Assembly: GCF_014196115.1 (NCBI RefSeq)
Contig: NZ_JACIDB010000006.1
Location: 62,001-126,000 of the forward strand
Direction of reading: 5' to 3'
Length of the DNA stretch: 64,000 nt
From: Sphingomonas aquatilis
GTDB taxonomy: Bacteria; Pseudomonadota; Alphaproteobacteria; Sphingomonadales; Sphingomonadaceae
Shown here in pieces: positions 61,684-64,000 of the stretch. Numbering within the stretch: position 1 is the stretch's first letter; each line of letters opens with the position of its first letter. The position numbers and the translations under genes are program-made. Under the pieces are notes generated by a model. It made no database searches. It had not been told where the DNA came from and saw only the letters and a list, made by a program, of their open reading frames with translations.

Positions 61684-64000
61684 TTACCCCGCCGCTTTCG
61701 CCAGCCCCTTCGACAGCTGCAACGCCCCATGCAGGCGCGACTTGGCGTCCGGCCACGCCCGCTGCAGCACCAGCTTGCTGTCGGGGCGCAGCTTGGCAAC
61801 GCCGTTGAGCCGCTCGACATAGGCGAGCAGCCCGGCGACGTTCGGCGGCGTATCGTCGTGGAAGCCGACCAGCACGCCGCGCGGCCCCACGTCCATCTTG
61901 GCGATGCAGGCCTTGCGCGCATTCAGCTTGATCTCGATCACCTTGATGAGATTTTCGGTCGCATCGGGCAGCGGACCGAAGCGGTCGATCATCTCGGCGG
62001 CGAAGGCTTCGATCTCGCGATTGTCTTCCAGCTCGTTGAGGCGGCGGTACAGGCCCATCCGCAGGTCGAGGTCGGGCACGTAATCGTCGGGGATCAGGAT
62101 CGGCGCGTCGACCGTGATCTGCGGCGAGAAGTCGCGCGGACGATCGCTCTTCAGCCCGCCGGCCTTGGCGTCCATGATCGCCTCTTCCAACATCGATTGG
62201 TAGAGTTCGTAGCCAACCTCCTTGATATGCCCCGATTGTTCGTCGCCGAGCAGATTGCCGGCGCCGCGAATGTCGAGGTCGTGGCTGGCGAGCTGGAACC
62301 CTGCGCCCAGGCTGTCGAGGTCGGACAGGACCTTCAGCCGCTTCTCCGCCGTATCGGTCATCATCCGTTCGGGCGGCGTTACCAGATAGGCATAGGCGCG
62401 CGTCTTCGACCGACCGACGCGGCCGCGTAGCTGGTAGAGCTGGGCGAGGCCGAAGCGGTCGGCGCGATTGACGATCATCGTGTTGGCCGAGGCGATGTCG
62501 ATGCCGCTTTCGATGATCGTGGTCGAGACGAGCACCTCGAACTTCTTGTCGTAGAAGGCGCTCATCCGCTCCTCGACCTCGGTCGCACTCATCTGGCCAT
62601 GCGCGATGACGTAGCGGACCTCGGGCACCTCGTTGCGGAGATACTCCTCCAGGTCAGGCAGGTCGGCGACGCGCGGCGTGACGATGAAGCTCTGCCCGCC
62701 GCGATAATGTTCGCGGAGCAACGCCTCGCGCAGCACGACCGGGTCCCAGGGGATGACGTATGTGCGCACCGCGAGGCGATCGACCGGCGGCGTCTGGATC
62801 ACCGACAGTTCGCGTATGCCGCTCATCGCCATCTGCAACGTGCGCGGGATCGGCGTCGCGGTGAGGGTGAGCATATGCACGTCCGCCCGTAGCGCCTTCA
62901 GCCGCTCCTTGTGGGTAACGCCGAACCGCTGTTCCTCGTCGACGATCACGAGGCCCAGGCGCTTGAAATCGATCGCCTTTGCCAGCAGCGCATGCGTGCC
63001 GATGACGACGTCGATGCTGCCGTCCGCCAGCCCCTCCTTGACCCGTTTCGCTTCCGCCGCGGGAACGAGGCGCGACAGGCGACCGATGTTCATCGGAAAG
63101 CCTTCGAACCTAGCGCTGAAGTTGTTGAAATGCTGCCGCGCGAGCAACGTCGTTGGGCAGACGACCGCGACCTGCTTGCCCGCCATCGCCGCCACGAAGG
63201 CGGCGCGGAGCGCGATCTCGGTCTTGCCGAAGCCGACGTCGCCGACGATCAGCCGGTCCATCGGACGGCCGGCGCCGAGGTCGCCCAGCACGTCTTCGAT
63301 CGCGCGATCCTGGTCGTCCGTTTCGGCATAGGGGAAGCGATCGACGAAGCTCGGATAGCCGGCGGGATCGGGCTCCAGCACGTCACCCGGATGCAGCGCG
63401 CGTTCGGCCGCGGTCTTGATGAGCTCACCTGCGATCTCGCGGATGCGCTCCTTCATCTTCGACTTGCGCCGCTGCCACGCCTCGCCGCCCAGCCGGTCCA
63501 GGCTCGCGCCCTCTTCCGATGAGCCGTAGCGCGACAGGACCTCGAGATTCTCGACCGGCACGAACAATTTGTCGCCGCCGGCATATTCCACCGCGACGCA
63601 GTCGTGCGGCGACTGGCCGACGGGGATCGAGGTCAGCCCCAGATATTTGCCGATGCCATGATCGGCGTGGACGACGAGATCACCCGGTGTCAGCGTCGCC
63701 AGTTCGGCAAGGAAGGCATCCGCCGACTTCTTGCGCTTCGCCCGGCGGACGAGGCGGTCGCCGAGCATGTCCTGTTCGGTCAGTACCGCGATGTCGGGCG
63801 CGGTGAAGCCATGGTCGAGCGGCAGCGCGACTAGCGCGACGCCGGCACTCTTCGACGTATCGGCGATGCCCAGCGCCTCATGCCAGCTGTCCGCCGCCTT
63901 GGCGCCGTTGAGCCCGTGATCCTTCAGCAGATTGCCCAGTCGCTCGCGCGCGCCGACAGAATAGCTGGCGAGGACCGGCTTCTTGCCCCGCTTGCGCAGC
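61684..64000 (-). CDS. mfd: Transcription-repair coupling factor Mfd, N-terminus outside window
   Basis: The last 771 residues are present. RNA-polymerase-interacting domain LTPGDLVVHADHGIGKYLGL; helicase motifs DVGFGKTEIALRAAF, DEEQRFGVTHKERLK, LTATPIPRTLQMAMSGIR and GRVGRSKTRAYAYL; TRCF C-terminal domain up to the stop. Removes stalled RNA polymerase and recruits UvrA. An internal ATG (63768) is not the start: coding continues to the edge. Confidence 0.96.
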   Translation of the reverse strand, partial: LRKRGKKPVLASYSVGARERLGNLLKDHGLNGAKAADSWHEALGIADTSKSAGVALVALPLDHGFTAPDIAVLTEQDMLGDRLVRRAKRKKSADAFLAELATLTPGDLVVHADHGIGKYLGLTSIPVGQSPHDCVAVEYAGGDKLFVPVENLEVLSRYGSSEEGASLDRLGGEAWQRRKSKMKERIREIAGELIKTAAERALHPGDVLEPDPAGYPSFVDRFPYAETDDQDRAIEDVLGDLGAGRPMDRLIVGDVGFGKTEIALRAAFVAAMAGKQVAVVCPTTLLARQHFNNFSARFEGFPMNIGRLSRLVPAAEAKRVKEGLADGSIDVVIGTHALLAKAIDFKRLGLVIVDEEQRFGVTHKERLKALRADVHMLTLTATPIPRTLQMAMSGIRELSVIQTPPVDRLAVRTYVIPWDPVVLREALLREHYRGGQSFIVTPRVADLPDLEEYLRNEVPEVRYVIAHGQMSATEVEERMSAFYDKKFEVLVSTTIIESGIDIASANTMIVNRADRFGLAQLYQLRGRVGRSKTRAYAYLVTPPERMMTDTAEKRLKVLSDLDSLGAGFQLASHDLDIRGAGNLLGDEQSGHIKEVGYELYQSMLEEAIMDAKAGGLKSDRPRDFSPQITVDAPILIPDDYVPDLDLRMGLYRRLNELEDNREIEAFAAEMIDRFGPLPDATENLIKVIEIKLNARKACIAKMDVGPRGVLVGFHDDTPPNVAGLLAYVERLNGVAKLRPDSKLVLQRAWPDAKSRLHGALQLSKGLAKAAG

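Overview
The window is a 64 kb stretch of a GC-rich alphaproteobacterial chromosome, most likely Sphingomonas or a close relative in the Sphingomonadaceae. This rests on gene content and order: trpFBA-accD-folC, a DivL-type pseudo-kinase, PopZ, tsaE-amgK-murU-addB-addA-trxA, a CC0125/CC1285-type lipoprotein, and families of GC-rich intergenic palindromes. Nothing looks like a plasmid, prophage, IS element or CRISPR array. The region is core chromosome with tightly packed genes, many overlapping by ATGA.

Layout. 1-3.0 kb: a secreted S8 (subtilisin-like) protease, cut by the left edge, is divergent from an ECF sigma factor/anti-sigma pair, with a perfect dyad between them. 3.0-9.5 kb: a minus-strand metabolic run, lapA-pyrF-VOC-trpF-trpB-(57-aa membrane protein)-trpA-accD-folC. 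9.6-15.0 kb: a patatin-like phospholipase, an endonuclease/phosphatase-family protein, an AT-richer orphan membrane protein beside tRNA-Thr, and rarA. 15-25 kb: a His-rich PadR regulator with a DUF2218 partner, a glycosyltransferase, radA, cvpA, a NifU/IscU-like protein, a Kef-type antiporter, a DUF423 protein and a retropepsin/TPR protein. 25-31 kb: DUF2256, aroB, aroK, two uncharacterised proteins, xerD and accA. 31-33.5 kb: two Flp pilins, mutT, tRNA-Cys and pcm. 33.5-40.3 kb: a tolC-type outer-membrane protein, popZ, amn, a histone-H1-like membrane-anchored protein and divL. 40.4-49.5 kb: tsaE, the cell-wall recycling pair amgK-murU, the AddAB helicase-nuclease and thioredoxin. 49.6-55.7 kb: an inositol-phosphatase-family enzyme (hisN-like), argJ, a TonB-like protein, a small exported protein and secA. 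55.8-64 kb: a lipoprotein, yjbQ, a 33-aa membrane peptide, tRNA-Asn, nadK, moaA, an EAL protein, a DUF4440-like protein and mfd, which runs off the right edge.

How the genes fit together. Biosynthesis dominates (Trp, chorismate, Arg, pyrimidine, folate, fatty-acid carboxylase subunits, molybdopterin, NADP). Two groups concern the cell cycle and poles (DivL, PopZ, XerD) and DNA repair (RarA, RadA, AddAB, Mfd, MutT). At least four families of 80-145 bp imperfect palindromes occupy the larger gaps. One further perfect 33-bp-arm palindrome appears to have landed in the 5' end of addB. The most notable signals are the degenerate kinase residues of DivL, the protease/ECF/anti-sigma unit with its shared dyad, the small exported protein in a SecM-like position before secA, and the repeat-remodelled starts of addB and tsaE. 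All functional calls are by family recognition from translated sequence; no database search was run.
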